A stretch of DNA of 64,000 nucleotides. Origin: Xylogone sp. PMI_703 (lineage: Eukaryota; Ascomycota; Leotiomycetes). The position numbers were made by a program, and so were the translations under genes. The stretch spans positions 558,001 through 622,000 of the forward strand of contig JAJTUQ010000004.1 of the NCBI GenBank assembly GCA_021399445.1. Reading direction: 5' to 3'. Numbering within the stretch: the stretch's first letter is position 1; each line of letters opens with the position of its first letter. Below, one piece after another: positions 44,825 through 57,588 of this stretch. The notes below the pieces were generated by a model that made no database searches, was not told the origin of the DNA, and saw only the letters and a program-made list of their open reading frames with translations.

Positions 44825-46488
44825 TCAAGCCCCATCACAGTCAGCGTTCCAGCAATCCGAATACCCATTATAAGTGTTATCCCACGAGAACTGCATGCTG
44901 CCTGTTGCAAGCCACTGAGAATTCTCTTGGAAGCAAACGCATTCATCCCATCCATTTGTATTCAACATTAAGTCAGCCCCCGCGTCAACAGCTGTCGCAA
45001 ATCCGTTGTTTTCGAAATTGGTGATCCCCATGTCCCATTCCCATGCACTTGCTTCACTTGGAGTGTACTCATCAAAACCAAAGTAATAAGATCCAGGTCC
45101 CCCAAGAAAGGACTCGCCATTGACATCATAAGTATCACAAATATCAATATAGTCTCCGTTATCTTCCATTTCTTCCATCTCATACCAGTACTCATCTGAG
45201 TTCTCAGACTCAGGAATGCACAGCGCACTCTGTCTCCTCTGGAGGTGGCGTTTTGCAAGCTGCTCTGCAGATACCCCAGGATGAAAGCCGACATGATGCG
45301 TATAATTTCCAGGCTTAGTTGGATGCGGCTGGTGCCAAAATTCCATTGGCAGAGAAATATTTGTACCAGGCAGGGTTTGGAGCATTATTGCACGATCGAC
45401 TTAGATTTAGTAACCAGGTTCCAAAGAATTATACGGAAGTACTTACGAGTGAAATTAGCACCTGCAAATTCCAATACTGTCAGATTTCTATCTTCAAGAC
45501 CGTGTCGTAGTGTTGTTGTCGCATTCCAATCAACTTGTCCTGCAAGAGAACGTCTATTGTTTGAGATTTGTTCGGCAGCTTGGAAATTCGAATCATAGAT
45601 TACGAAATTCGAAGCTCCGGCAAAAATACTTCCTGCAGTCCCAGCCACTGGAGCACTTAGTCCGGCAGCATATATGAGGGCAGCTACTCCGACAAGGCTG
45701 AAGGCCCAGGCTATACCAACGCAGTTCTGGGGAGAGGAAGTTCCGAAGATTTGGCCGCCAAGACTTCCGTCCCCAAAGTACCAGGTGCAGTATTCGGTAT
45801 ACAAGTTGTTAAGTGCAACGCCAATAATGGCGGTAGCAACGGCTGCTCCAGCAAAGACTACCCAGGACCTCTTCTCCAGAGCGGAGGCAATGTCACTGTT
45901 CGACGGAATCATATTACTGCCAGTACTATTAAGACATTGGATATGTTTAGCGGTGAAGTTGCCTAAAACTGTTCCATACTGAATCGCTGATGTATAATTG
46001 CTTTGGAGGAAACGATCATGGTCAAGAATTTGATAAGCCACTTCGTCGCAAGTGTAGTTCGCCAGTAACTCAGTGAGGGCATAGTATCCCTGTATATGGA
46101 GCCCGGTAATATTTCCTTGATGATTGGAACTGCGCTGGAACTCGTTCCATGTGGCGTTGTAGGCTGCAAGAGCTTCTGAGATATTAGCTGACTCTGGTGC
46201 CCGAAATTTGAAAGGGTTCGAATAGTTTCGACTATTAAGATTTGTCAAAACATTTTGAAATACATCAAAACTAGCGTTCGTTTCGGCTGGTGATATTGTT
46301 GCATTGGTGATTGTGGTCAAATTGCTGCTGTTCGCGGATTGGACCAGAGTCGAATCATCGAGGGTTGCACTTAGAGCCGCAGTGGCAGAGTTTGTGGAAG
46401 TTTGAGCTCTCTGATGAATAATCTTCAAGGAGCTAGACGTGGACAGAAGACAAAATGTCCACACAACGAAGGAAATAAACTGACTCAT
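44825..46488 (-). CDS. Orphan secreted/membrane glycoprotein
   Basis: About 538 residues from two exons, 45447-46488 and 44825-45399, with a 47-bp intron (GTAAGT...CTAAG). I do not recognise the family. It opens with a signal-peptide-like stretch (FISFVVWTFCLLSTSSS). A region with many N-glycosylation sequons follows (NSSN, NATI, NYSN, NYTC, NSTG). Two hydrophobic stretches (WVVFAGAAVATAIIGVAL and GIAWAFSLVGVAALIYAAG) come next, then an acidic C-terminal domain with spaced cysteines and a WDECVCFQENSQW block, ending DCWNADCDGA. This order suggests a two-domain secreted or surface protein in which the middle may be buried in a membrane or be a cleaved hydrophobic segment. It has no informative neighbour. 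Confidence 0.7.
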
Positions 46489-48568
46489 GTTGTGAAATAT
46501 TCGATTACTAAGTATGAGTTGAATGCTTTGTTCAAAGTCAGAAAGAAGTAGAGAGGCTGATGTAAAATTAACACCTTGGGAGGGCGAGTCCTGAATCTAT
46601 ATAGAAAAACAATGAAGCCTTTAACTATTTCCGAGAACAAGACCCTGCTTTGTCGATTCTCTGCTGACCTCGACAACGGTAATAGGCTGGTTCAGAGGCC
46701 AAAAGGTGTCGTATGGTACCATTATCTACGAATCTCATCGTCAACAAGGATATTGAGCATGAAATGCTCAAACTCATTAACTCATTAAGGGTATTGCTAT
46801 GCCTGAAAACGTCCCCGAGACAACCCACTTTCTCGGTGCTCCCACTTTTGTCACTGGGTTACTCACAGGGCGACTTGAAATCTTACAATGTTGTAAGTAA
46901 GACCGCTGTTTTTGTTGCTCAAGTCTTATGTCAGTAGGATCTCGGAAACATTGCGACACTGTATGTTGAAAATTAAACAAATAATTCAGAGCAGCGTTTG
47001 CTTCATTTGGTATAACCCTGAATCCTTTTAGCACTTGATTGTATTAATCAGACTTAACAGTAGCCAGCATATACCCTGTGGAAGAGTTGGAAAGGAGGGA
47101 GTGGAGATGCTGATCCAATTTCCACAACTATAATAACCCTGTAGAGAAGAAGAAAATTGACGGGGAATCTTTCTTCACATTTAATCCCTTATTAATAACT
47201 TTTTATTGTATATATTAATAAATATTATATAGTATAATACTTTTATAATCTTTTTTATTTTTAATATCTTATAAAATAAAAAATAGGCTAAACCAGAAGT
47301 AGAGGCGAATATGATGGTGTTATAATAAAACTGAGGAGATTTGTCTAAATTGATTCTATTATTCTTTCGTTTTTTACGGTGAAGGTGATGTCAATACGTA
47401 TATAGACTATATAGACTAAATAATGCACCTCGGTCGTTAAGAGCCTTTTCGGCAACCATTCCCAGCTGTCTAGCAATAAACCCTTGTATGAGCTCCACAT
47501 GAACTCCACATTACTAGGAATCAAGCACGTTAAATTCCTACCACTAAATCTATTGTGCCATATAAGCTTTGCATTTATATCCGCACCCAGGTACTGCTAT
47601 GTTTAGTCCGCGACACCTTCCGTTTATGGCCTCATTTAGGAAAAACAATAAAGCGGCTCATCTAGATCGGTAAGCGGAGAGGAAATCTAATCACGAAAGC
47701 CGTCGCGTAGCTTAGTTCGCAATATTACGGTACAAGTGCAAGCAGGTGGGGAGGGAATCAGCTCCAACGAGAAAAGCTGCTGATCCTATTTGGGAAGTCA
47801 GCTGCGAAATGTGGAGCATTAACATCCGGCTGATTTTCTATCTCAACACACTTTTACCATCTACTGAATATTCTGCGCTCACTCCATCAGTCAAATGGTT
47901 AGTGTTCACATCCTCTATTGCGGCAGCCACCAAACCGACTCCGAATGAGGTCCGTTAACGTCAATGAAATGAGCTAGAATGAGGCAGCCAATGACGCCGC
48001 TTCGATCTCACGTCCATATACCCGTCGAATCATCACTTAGTCGTGTACTCAGCTAGTAAGACTGTGAAGCAGAGTGTGCGGCTTGGAGATTCATTGTGCA
48101 TTTGAATTATATCCGTTTTGCTCGCCACAAATTTTAAGGAGGTCATACACGTGGATTATCCTACATGGACTAATGGCCTGGTAAGAATCTGGTGGCTAGG
48201 GGCCAGTGACTCATATATTTACTAGCTTCCCACCTCGTAAGTGTAATATATCACGAATAAAGAAGCGGAAAAGTTAGAATAAGACTAATTTACTAGCCTC
48301 TTAGAATAATTTATAGATGTTCAGGGTTCACCCTCTCCATATTACCGCCTTAATCAACGTAAATATTATAAGTTTTTGCTTAAAATAATGAAAAAAAGGG
48401 GTGATATATTAAATTTTTAGCATTACCATATTTCAAAGCGAAGTGACCCTCACTAATCGTTCTCTTTCGCAAGTCATATCGGTCGTCTCTTACTTCATGT
48501 TTCATTAAGTTATATACTTAAACTGAACCGTAGCTCAAAACTTCTCCAGGCTTGACCAATCTAACAAA
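46489..48568. other. Gene-free region with extreme AT tract
   Basis: 2.1 kb without a plausible gene. Positions about 47180-47290 are almost only A and T with TATA-like words, the most AT-rich spot of the window. The last 200 bp should hold the promoter of the J-domain gene. Confidence 0.5.
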
Positions 48569-49699
48569 ATGACAGCTCTCCTCACAGGATTTATGTACAG
48601 TATATTGTCCTGGAATCAGATAACGCTAGCCATCAAGGCTCTGCTAGAAATGTTGAGTTCGTTGGGAATCAAGACGAAAGAAGAATACTTCTATCTCATC
48701 GGCTGGTTGATCATTCCAAAAGTAAGTTTCTGTATTTGTTACATATCCTGGAAGAAAAGCTCATGTAACAACAAAACTAACTAAGTATTGCAGTTACTTA
48801 CTACAGTTGCCCCCTTGATTTATAAAAGGATCTTTCTTAGTGCGCACATCAAAACACAGAGAAGGCATAAACTTTTGCTCATTATTGTATTCACTATTAT
48901 ATATTTCTTGTACGGTGTTTGGAGTGTAGGTCAAAGAAGATATAAAGCAGAGTCAAATTTCTACGAAATTCTTCACGTCCCCCTTGGCACAACCGACTCA
49001 GTACTCTTCAAACGAAGCTTTCGGCATATGAACAAAATACTCCATCCCGACAAATCCGGTTCTGGATCTAATACAGCTTACTACAAGTTACAGCTAGCGT
49101 ATGCGACCTTGTCGAATCCCGTGAAGCGAATCATATATCAGAAATTCGGCCCTGAAATACTCGAAAGTAACTTTGGAAATACTGGAGCGAAGATATTAGA
49201 GGAACTTCCTCAAGCAATGATTCGTCAGACATCAATCACCTGGACCATCGCGATTGGGATAGTTGGTGTTTTAGGCGGCATTCTCTTTGAACAGAAGCTC
49301 CTTGTAAGTGAGATCAAGCTTTGACAATTAGGGTTATGAATAAATTGTTCTAATTTAGAATGGCAGGTCCAACTCCCCCTCATGCTCGCTTACTCTATTG
49401 AAATCTCTATCCTAGCAGGACTAGGCCCTTTCAGCGATGTAGGGATCTTTTTGGGTCTTTTACAATTTCAGGTTATTCGAATAATGAAGCAGGTATTATT
49501 ACTGCTATATCTTGCTACAATAGGTATTCGATTCAGTTTGCATCGACGGAAACTTACCTCACAGCACCAGATAGCTGTTAAAAGGATTAAAAATAACCTC
49601 AGGATAATAGAAAATAAAAGGATAAATGTCTCAGTGGAAAGGCTTGACGAAGTTTCTAAAGGGTTAGACAAATTGATTGAAGAGTCTATAAAAAGCTAA
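48569..49699 (+). CDS. Membrane-bound J-domain protein
   Basis: About 331 residues from three exons, 48569-48721, 48794-49303 and 49367-49699. After an N-terminal hydrophobic segment and a second one (KLLLIIVFTIIYFLYGVW) comes a J domain, NFYEILHV...HMNKILHPDKSG...AYATLSNPVKRIIY, with the HPD triad that activates Hsp70 intact. Two or three more membrane segments follow (TWTIAIGIVGVLGGILF, IEISILAGLGPFSDVGIFLGLL), then a basic helical tail. The layout resembles ER- or mitochondria-anchored J proteins that recruit Hsp70 to a membrane, loosely like Sec63, but without its Brl region. Substrate unknown. Confidence 0.8.
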
Positions 49700-50554
49700 G
49701 AGATATTCAGAACTTCACTTTGCATGGGAAAGTTAACCAGCGTATTACACTACACACTGTTCGTCCGTTATCTTAATAGGCCGGCCAGCAAATCATAGTA
49801 CAAGATTTTTAATAAAATTCAACCTAAAAGCTCAGGGATCCAATTAGCGCACTGTAAATCAAATTTACTATTAGGAAGCGTGGCTTATTAAACAAGCAAA
49901 GCTTACTACTCACTACCCTCGTAAAGGGGGTTAAGAAGTACTCTCGTGAGTCCGGTGTAGCATATATAATCAAAGTCATATAGTTGATTTTATGTTCTCG
50001 AGGGTTTTGCTGTTATAATTCAGATCTAAGATATTAATATGACCATACAGACTTGTTTGTTGCTTATGTTCGGAATCAGGCCAATGACTAAATATCCATT
50101 ACCGGTGTTTGTATCTGTGGGAAATCGCAACCCCAAGATTTACGTAGTTGCAACTGGCTCTACCGGATTTTCAGTAAGTCCATCCACTAAGCCAGCATCC
50201 TCTCTGAGGTTCATTCCAACCTTTAAGCTCTTATAAAAGAAACTAAATAATCTAAGATTGGCTTGTCATGGAGATCTTTTAATGTTTGCAAAGCTAATAT
50301 GGAGCTACATATCTCTTTTAAGGTAAGGATAACTATATGAACGGCCAATTTGTAGAATTCGCACGACTATGAATGACTAGGAAGATTATAGAGTACTATA
50401 TGTTTGCAAGTATATTTAATCGTATTTTGCTTCTGCAGTCTAGTACAGCAATAATTTCTGATTATTATCGATTGTCCTGCAATAGTTAAATTTACAGCAG
50501 ACGTCCTATTTGAAGTATCACATATCCATCCTTCCCTTATTGGCGCAACGTTCT
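49700..50554. other. Convergent intergenic stretch
   Basis: About 850 bp between the 3' ends of the J-domain and sugar-transporter genes; AT-rich, no gene seen. Confidence 0.5.
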
Positions 50555-52108
50555 TCATTTGCTGGGTAGCTCATTCTCGACGTGTTCGCTAGTAGCCTCC
50601 GGCTCGCCATTCTTCTCGAAATCGTCTTTTACGTATGCGACTTGCTCTTCTAGAGTTGCATGATAGTAATGAACAGCAACCTTGTCGCCGAAAGCCTCAG
50701 CAATATCTTCAAGGGAGCGTTGCTTTGTTTCCGGAAACCAGAGGTAGATGCAGACCCATTCGATAGCCGGTGGAATGATCAAGACCAGATAGAACCTCCA
50801 GCTTATATTATTGAGCGCAATGGGTCCAGCTACCAAAACAACAAGTGTGCCGCAAAATAAGCCCGCCATGCCGATCGCTGTCCCCTGGGAGCGAATATGC
50901 GTAGGGAAGATCTCTGCCGTATACAAGTATTGTGTAGCGTCCAAACAGCAAGCCCAAAAAATAATGAAAAAGAAGATAAAGAAGATGGCTGCGTTAAGAC
51001 CCTTTTTGTTGTTTGATCCAAGATAGGTAGCCTGGAGTGCGCACTCAAAAATATTGGCAATCGTACAGCCACCCAGACCAACTAGGAGAAGCGTGCGGCG
51101 CCCGATTTTGTCAACATAAAGTGCGGTAAAGACATTGCAGGGGAACGTAATGAGCACATATATCCCAGAGAGGAGGAGAGGCATGAAACCTTTCAACCCA
51201 ATTGCTTCGTAGAGTAATATGCCGTAATTCGTCACCACTAGTATGCCGGTGAACATGTTCCCAAACATAAAGAAGAAAGCGAATAGGGCCCTCTTGCGGT
51301 TCGAAGGGGTTTTAAAGATCTCGAATGCTCCAGTTGAAGCTTTAATGCTACGGTCGAGCTCAAGCTGTTTGCGCATCTGGTAAAACTCTCGTTGCGCTTC
51401 GCGTCCTTCGGGGTCCTCTTTTGAAGTATGCAATCTTTTTAACACTGCCAAAGCCTCTTCTAGACGATCTTTTTGAAGCAACCAACGCGGGCTATATGGG
51501 AGGAATGAGGAGCCAACGAGCAAGAGTAATGATGGGCCACACTGGAAAGCCAACGGAAAGCGCCACCCAAAAGAAGAATCTTTTGGGGAGAAGTATGTCC
51601 CAAAGCCAATCCAAGCCGAAAGGGAATATCCAACTGCAAACATCACCCCGTGCATGCAGCACATGAATCCTCTTGATTCAGGAGTGGAGACTTCTGACTG
51701 ATACATTGGAATACTTGTAATCAGCATCCCAATCCCGACTCCAGCAATTGTTCGAGCCACGATGAACATGGCAGGATTGACAGATCCCGCAGAGATGGCA
51801 CCTCCAATTGCTAGAATTAGAGCTCCCAGTTGAATAGAGCGTTTCCTCCCTGCCCAGTCCGCAAACCAGGCAGTAAATGCTGCGCCTATAATTGCCCCTC
51901 CCGAGTTCACGCCATTGTAAGCCGATATTAAGTTTGCTGTTTTGGAGTACCCAGGGGAGCCCGGAGGGGCCATGTTGAGGCCTGTATAAAAGGTGGGTTG
52001 GCCTATAGTTGAGCCAATGACGGACAGGCCATAGCTACAAGCTGTTGATCCCAGTGCTACATAGAGCACCACTATAAGGTTGAACGTATTCGGAATGAGT
52101 TTACCCAT
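50555..52108 (-). CDS. MFS sugar transporter
   Basis: Single-exon sugar porter of about 517 residues with twelve expected membrane helices. The start is placed at MGKLIPNTFNLIVVLYVALGS because homologues begin there; the ORF is open a further 68 codons upstream without family sequence. Signatures seen: DWAGRKRSIQLGA after helix 2, PMYQSEVSTPESRG, YSPRWLLQKDR at the start of the central loop, VDKIGRRTLLLVG, and PETKQRSLEDIAEAF after helix 12. Members carry hexoses, pentoses, lactose or quinate by proton symport; the substrate cannot be told from sequence. No sugar-metabolism gene lies beside it. Confidence 0.9.
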   Translation of the reverse strand: MGKLIPNTFNLIVVLYVALGSTACSYGLSVIGSTIGQPTFYTGLNMAPPGSPGYSKTANLISAYNGVNSGGAIIGAAFTAWFADWAGRKRSIQLGALILAIGGAISAGSVNPAMFIVARTIAGVGIGMLITSIPMYQSEVSTPESRGFMCCMHGVMFAVGYSLSAWIGFGTYFSPKDSSFGWRFPLAFQCGPSLLLLVGSSFLPYSPRWLLQKDRLEEALAVLKRLHTSKEDPEGREAQREFYQMRKQLELDRSIKASTGAFEIFKTPSNRKRALFAFFFMFGNMFTGILVVTNYGILLYEAIGLKGFMPLLLSGIYVLITFPCNVFTALYVDKIGRRTLLLVGLGGCTIANIFECALQATYLGSNNKKGLNAAIFFIFFFIIFWACCLDATQYLYTAEIFPTHIRSQGTAIGMAGLFCGTLVVLVAGPIALNNISWRFYLVLIIPPAIEWVCIYLWFPETKQRSLEDIAEAFGDKVAVHYYHATLEEQVAYVKDDFEKNGEPEATSEHVENELPSK

Positions 52109-52744
52109 AGCAAAAAAATCCGAGAATGAAAAACAAGATAGTATTATTGTAAATCTAGACTCCAAATGCAATCTTTGATGATCCTTATATTTATGTGCGT
52201 GCTCAACGAGGTCTGCATTGATTATCCCTCGGATAGGAAATAGGAGAAGCATAATGCGGGGAAGTTGCGAGTCAGCCATCGATCCCGCAACCTCCACCAC
52301 TAATATCTGCACTTTCCGTTCGAGATAGTATAATCAAGCCTGATTTTACTGTAAGCTCAGTGGAGCTGCCGATCATCCTTGGGGAAAGTCTTTGTCATAC
52401 ATGTACAAATACAGTATGTTTAACATAGTATAAGGGGCACGCCAAGATTGAGTTAAAGGACAGAATTAGATTGCTGATCGTGAGCTTTATGCATTTGATA
52501 CCATCCCAAAACTTATTCGTTTACAACGAGTTTGATTAGACGCCATATCCGTTAGAGCCTTTCCTTATCTCATGGTGGAATTATCTCTTCTTCAAAAATC
52601 CACTAACTCCTCGTATGATATACACGCAGAACGAAGAAAATATAGCACAGGCTGAACTAAGCTGTAGTTATAGCTATCACAGTTCCAATAGTAAGGATTA
52701 ACCATATCCCGCTAACCGCTTTGAAACAAAGTTAATAAACATCC
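52109..52744. other. Intergenic, transporter promoter
   Basis: About 640 bp between the transporter start and the bZIP gene 3' end. AT-rich; no gene seen. Confidence 0.45.
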
Positions 52745-54288
52745 TACGCCACATCTGAAGTATTCCACTCACTTGAAGCTTTGTACTGAGGGGATATCAA
52801 GTCGCATCTCAGCCATGTCTTCGAAAAATTCCTCTGCCATTGCCCAATTTCTCACATCACAAGCATAACGCTCAAATAGCTCAGAGATTCTATAGCAGTT
52901 ACAATCCGGATAGTTGACCAAAATGTAGCTATCAGGGAACGGCCAGTGAAAACGAAGGTATAAGCTATACGCCCTAGAGAAGGCGCCATCAGAGTATCTT
53001 TGATGGTGAAAAACGAGACGCTCGCGTAGACCCGGCCTATTTGGTGATCAGTAAGTTCAGTTTAAAGGAGTGAAGTTAGAGTGAGATTGAGGTTCTACTC
53101 ACCATATCAAGAACTCAATTATTAAAGGATGGGCAATATGCTCCTGGGAAGGCCTAAGCTGTTATTAAAGAGCACGCAACCTAGAAAGAAAAGCAGTTTA
53201 CCTAGGCCTAAGGAATGATGGTACTCGCTCTAGATTTGCCTTCGTTGGATTCGATAGATACTAGTTGCAGTATTAACAATGATTTTTTGTAATTCAGGCA
53301 CAATGAAGACTTACGGTCATTAGTCTCTGCTTGATGAGCATGATGGCAACTCTCTGTGCTTTCGATTGCCAGCTTCCAAACACACGTTCATCGACCCATC
53401 GTAAACCCTCCCATACAGGATGAGATCGCTCATCTTCATCCAGGATATCCCAGCCTTCCATGATTGCAGCATAAGGTTTATGAGAGAAGCTAGGCTCGTA
53501 ATTGTGTGACCATTTCTTGTATGACTCCAGTGCCCGGATATAAACATCGTTTGACAAGTGCCACTTCTCTCGATCACTAAGGATTATGGGGCTGTCAGGG
53601 TACAAGTTAGACGTTTGGGGACTCGGTCTAGTCCAGAATATGCATGCAGGATCAAAATCAATTAGATCGAGTAAAGGATCCGGAGATTGATATCTCGACC
53701 AATTCGGCCGCGCAGTTAGAGATCCAGAGCTTGATGTGTTTGTGGCCGATTGAATTTCGTTCGAACCGTACTCATGCTTCTCTAAAGATGCGTTACCAGA
53801 CACTATGATGGTATCCGAAAAGTCGACATCAGAGAAAGCATCGTTGGGGCTTGCATACTCATTCATGTCTGCTTGCTCCTCTCTCGCACGTGGAGTTTGT
53901 CGACTATCAGTCACTCCTGCTGTGTCTGCCTAGTTAGATATAGAGTTTCAATAGCATACGTGATATATATGATTTATATGGAACAACCTTTGGATGTAAC
54001 CCTTTCCAGATCTGCCTTTAGTTGTGCATTTTCCTCCTTCAGCTTCACAATTTCTTCTACGGTGGGGAGGACACCATTGCTTCCAATGGCAGCTTTTAGT
54101 TGTGCTACCGTTTCCTCCAGTAAGGTAATCTTGCGCTTTGTACGCTCACGACTAGCCCGCTGAGCCATTCTATCTGTCTCTCTCTTCTTTCGTCGCCGCT
54201 CAATCGCGGCTGCGGTGCGATGCGCTGCTGCGAGATGTGTACGATCCACGGTTCGCAGTATTGATCCGTCATCGTTATATCTGTCCAT
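52745..54288 (-). CDS. bZIP transcription factor with DUF3425 domain
   Basis: About 437 residues from five predicted exons: 53988-54288, 53315-53925, 53202-53260, 53103-53153 and 52745-53036. Near residues 28-60 is the basic region RRRKKRETDRMAQRASRERTKRK, followed by a leucine-repeat coiled coil (ITLLEETVAQLKAAI...IVKLKEENAQLKADL). The C-terminal half is the DUF3425 domain typical of fungal bZIPs, with PSQEHIAHPLIIEFLIWPGLRERLV made across exons 3-5. The first intron border (GTTGTT donor) is weak, and the position of the final stop depends on the last exon's frame. Family members control stress or secondary metabolism genes. It lies 25 kb from the polyketide cluster, so a link is not supported. 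Confidence 0.82.
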
Positions 54289-55045
54289 AACTTCCAGATT
54301 TACGATTTGTAGATCTGTCGAAATGCCGCTTACTCCGTATACAGAGGTTATGCCTCGCGTGGTCTCATAGAGGCATTGCGGAATGGTTATGCGGAGTATA
54401 TCGGTCGATTAACCTTCCCCGCATTTGGATCCCCCGGGGCCGGTTAATCCTTCTCTTTTGGGCCAAATACTCCAATGCAAGGTGAAAGAACACCATGGGC
54501 AAACCATTCTCCGAATAATATACATTTGAACGATCACCTATATCGTTGCCCTGCACGCAATTATAAGAACGGTGAACATGCCCTAACAATTTGTAGAAAG
54601 GAAGAAAAATAGCTGTATTTCTGATGAAATCTCATTGCGTTCAATTAAGTTTATTAAACGGCTTCATAGCAAGTTCAAGCAACTCTTTGTACTCATTATT
54701 TCCCATAGCTGAACTCCTTCCCGTTCTCATTCCTAATACATAATTCTTTCCATACAAGTTTTTCACCACTTCAAAATCCATCTGGAAATTGACACTGCAA
54801 TAGAGGATTCTTAACCTCAAATACTCTGATTAAAAGACTCAATGGTTTCGGTAATCCCATGTAATGACTCCAGGAACGTACTTCTGTACAACGTTCCAGT
54901 TTGGATTCATGAAGACATCCCCTCTGCCCACTTCCCGCCACCATATACAATCACAATCTTCGGGCATTCAGAAGGTCCAGGGCTTAAAGGCCAAATTAAG
55001 GCAATGTCTCAGTGCAAAGTTCCACAATTCTAGTGTTGGGGGTGA
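54289..55045. other. Intergenic, bZIP promoter side
   Basis: About 750 bp holding the bZIP promoter and the F-box gene 3' flank. No gene recognised. Confidence 0.45.
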
Positions 55046-56334
55046 TCACGGATGCTCTCTACTGCAAGGGATATCGGTCCTCCTTCTCCAATCCTCAAGC
55101 ATCCACGTAATATAATACATATCAATCTGATACTTGATATCCTCTCCTGCTGTGCCTTCCAATGTAGGATGATATTGTGCGACAAGGGGTGTGTCTGTTA
55201 GATCCTCAGCTGCTGCAGGCATAGTAATTTCTTCAACCTTGAAAATGCCAAATCGTACAATGGAGACAGTCTTATTTCCTTGCTTTTGTAAGTAAGCAGG
55301 TGCGTATCCGTAGTAGTTTTCGAAACTATCGTTGAAGTGATCATACGCTACCAAAAGAAGCATTACTTCCCTGACGGCGCCAATATCTACCCGGTTTTCA
55401 GCCCAGGCCGGCTCAGTATTGCTCAGAGCTTGGGGCTCATTCTGTTCTCTTCTTCTTCCATCTTCGACTATCCAAGAAGCGAATGGTCCAAAGAGTGTCT
55501 CATACTCTCGGTTTCGCCACTGTCCGAGCTTACTCCAATCTGACACGTCGAAATTATATACAGGGTATTAACGTATATATGTCAAATCTGGTTCTTTTGG
55601 ATGACACTCTCTGTCTTCAAGCTGAGCCATCTCCTCTGACCAGTAGTTTTCGTCCCCCCAAATCTGAAAGAACCTAAAATTCCCCTCCGCCCTGGAGTCA
55701 AAAACGGGCGCCACGTAAGCTCTAGCAAGTACTGCACCAGCGAGTAGTAATCGATACATAGTCCTAAAGAAGCGATCTCGAAAAGAATCGATTGTTGCGT
55801 TCTCTGCTCCCGGGATTTCTTTTAAGCAATCTGGAAATCTGCGACGTGATGCGGGATACTTCGGCTGCTCCATACTGAATAAGTTGTTTTTCCATTGTAG
55901 GCGGTACCGCAAGTTAAAATAAGTATATTCGATGCATCGGACGAGATGTTGCACGCTCAAGACTTCTTTGAGTTCGGCAAGGTCGGGGGGCTTTGCATTT
56001 CCGCTTAGTGAGTCTATTGCACCGATAGCAGGTGGAAGAATCCCCGCCTGGTAAGCTTTGAGGACGATGGCTGTTGCACGCACCTAAGATTCTTATTAGG
56101 CCTGAAATCGGCAGTCATAGACAGAGAATATATATTTACCGCCATCAAAGCATCGTCAAATGAACGGATCTGGGATTTTCCCGCGCCCCAGATTATTATT
56201 GGTGAATTAGTGACCCAGGCTGTATGAGCGTGTTTGCATGTTGATGCAAGAGCAACAACTTGCAGGAAGTCATCGCAGCTTTCGAAGATGCGAGTCAGGA
56301 TCTCAACTGGGAGGGAGAATATAGGAGATTTCAT
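55046..56334 (-). pseudogene. F-box protein gene with an in-frame stop
   Basis: Exon 1 (56140-56334) encodes an F-box opening, SPIFSLPVEILTRIFESCDDF, used to bind Skp1 in SCF ubiquitin ligases. A 56-bp intron (GTAAAT...TTAG) leads to a long frame from 56083 that stops at TAA (55568-55570). The same frame then continues without a shift to 55046, including NREYETLFGPFASWIVEDGRRR, the conserved C-terminal block of this fungal F-box family. Read through, the join is PDLTYIR-stop-YPVYNFDVSDW. A 33-bp intron (55526-55558 region, GTTAAT...GTCAG) could remove the stop but would be unusually short. So it is either a recent pseudogene, a truncated protein, or a case of a tiny intron. Confidence 0.7.
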
Positions 56335-57588
56335 TTTTCCAAGATGCGCGCAAAAAGCTCCAGTGGGGTTAAAAAGAGAGGTGAAGAGGAGGATTAACCT
56401 ACATGGATGAGGCTAGCGATAAGAGTCATAATTATGACGGGGTCCGAATGAATTTGGGGTTACCAGCCACATGGTAACCCATCTCGCCCATCTCCGCCAG
56501 AAGAACCCACGGAATCCTTCGTAGCGGCGGCTATAAGCCATGTAAGCTAATCCGAAATCCTAGTCTACCTAATGTCAACAAGCTTGCGCGATGTAACTGG
56601 TGTTTGGAGCATAAGAACTTGACGTTACTAGATTTGGAAGGATATAATCTAGTCTAGTGTTGGTGGCAGACAGTGGAAAACAAGTCCAGATACTGCTGTT
56701 ACATGTGGAGAGCGAAAGGGGAAGGTCCTGGTATGATTGACAAAGAGTGAAGCGAATGACCATCATGCGATTTGGTAGAAATCAAAAGACTTCAAACAAT
56801 TTATGCTTAGGGCTTGGCTTTCACATGATGAGAAAGACTATTATCGTCTGAGGGAAGGAGACGGCTAAAGAGGAACTGGAAGCTAAGAAATAGCTCAAAT
56901 GCATGAATACTCAGCTTGAGGATGTATTGGAGTTGGAAACATCTACAAAGAGGCTCAATCTCACTAGGAATCATAACGGTTTTTCCAATCCGTAGCGAGT
57001 GAAGTCAGTGAATGTTCAGCCCAAGCCAGCGAGCAAGGTTTAGGCCTACTATGACGCTTATCGGAGTCACATCGCGGGGCGAAATAGAGTAACTGGAGTA
57101 ATAGAGTAATGCAATTCAGGAGCGAGACGGGGCATTTAATAAGCTGTTGGGATGTTTCCAGGCTTATGCAGGGGCCATGGCTGCAACAACCCTACTGGTG
57201 GCCCGATTGGTGTGCCTGGGAGGAGGGAGTTATTGATTCAGATAGTCATATAACGCATCCTAGTTCGTGTTCTAAGGAAAGAGCACTAGAAAAGCGCGCT
57301 GTTAAAGCGGAGTTATTTAGATGTAAGTAAGTCTGGATTCACCTGGAATCGAAGTGCCAGGAGTTGTAATTGCTGACAACGACGACGGTGAATCTTGTAA
57401 GGCGGAAGAAGAGGTAGCTATCAGAATTGACGTTGAGGTGGAGGGTATATGTGAAATTAGTATTTTTATTATACAGTTGTCATTGAATTGGCGTACCCCT
57501 ACACGCGTACTCTGTAACCTGAAATGCCACCGTCACTGGATGTAAATGTTATATACATTTTGCTTTTACATATGATACACACCAAGAG
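56335..57588. other. Intergenic, no gene seen
   Basis: 1.25 kb between the F-box start and the 3' end of the AnmK gene. No reading frame, repeat or RNA gene was convincing. Confidence 0.5.

Noticed and set aside
52745..54288. bZIP factor as the regulator of the polyketide cluster
   Set aside because: More than 25 kb and many unrelated genes away; nothing in the sequence ties it to the cluster.
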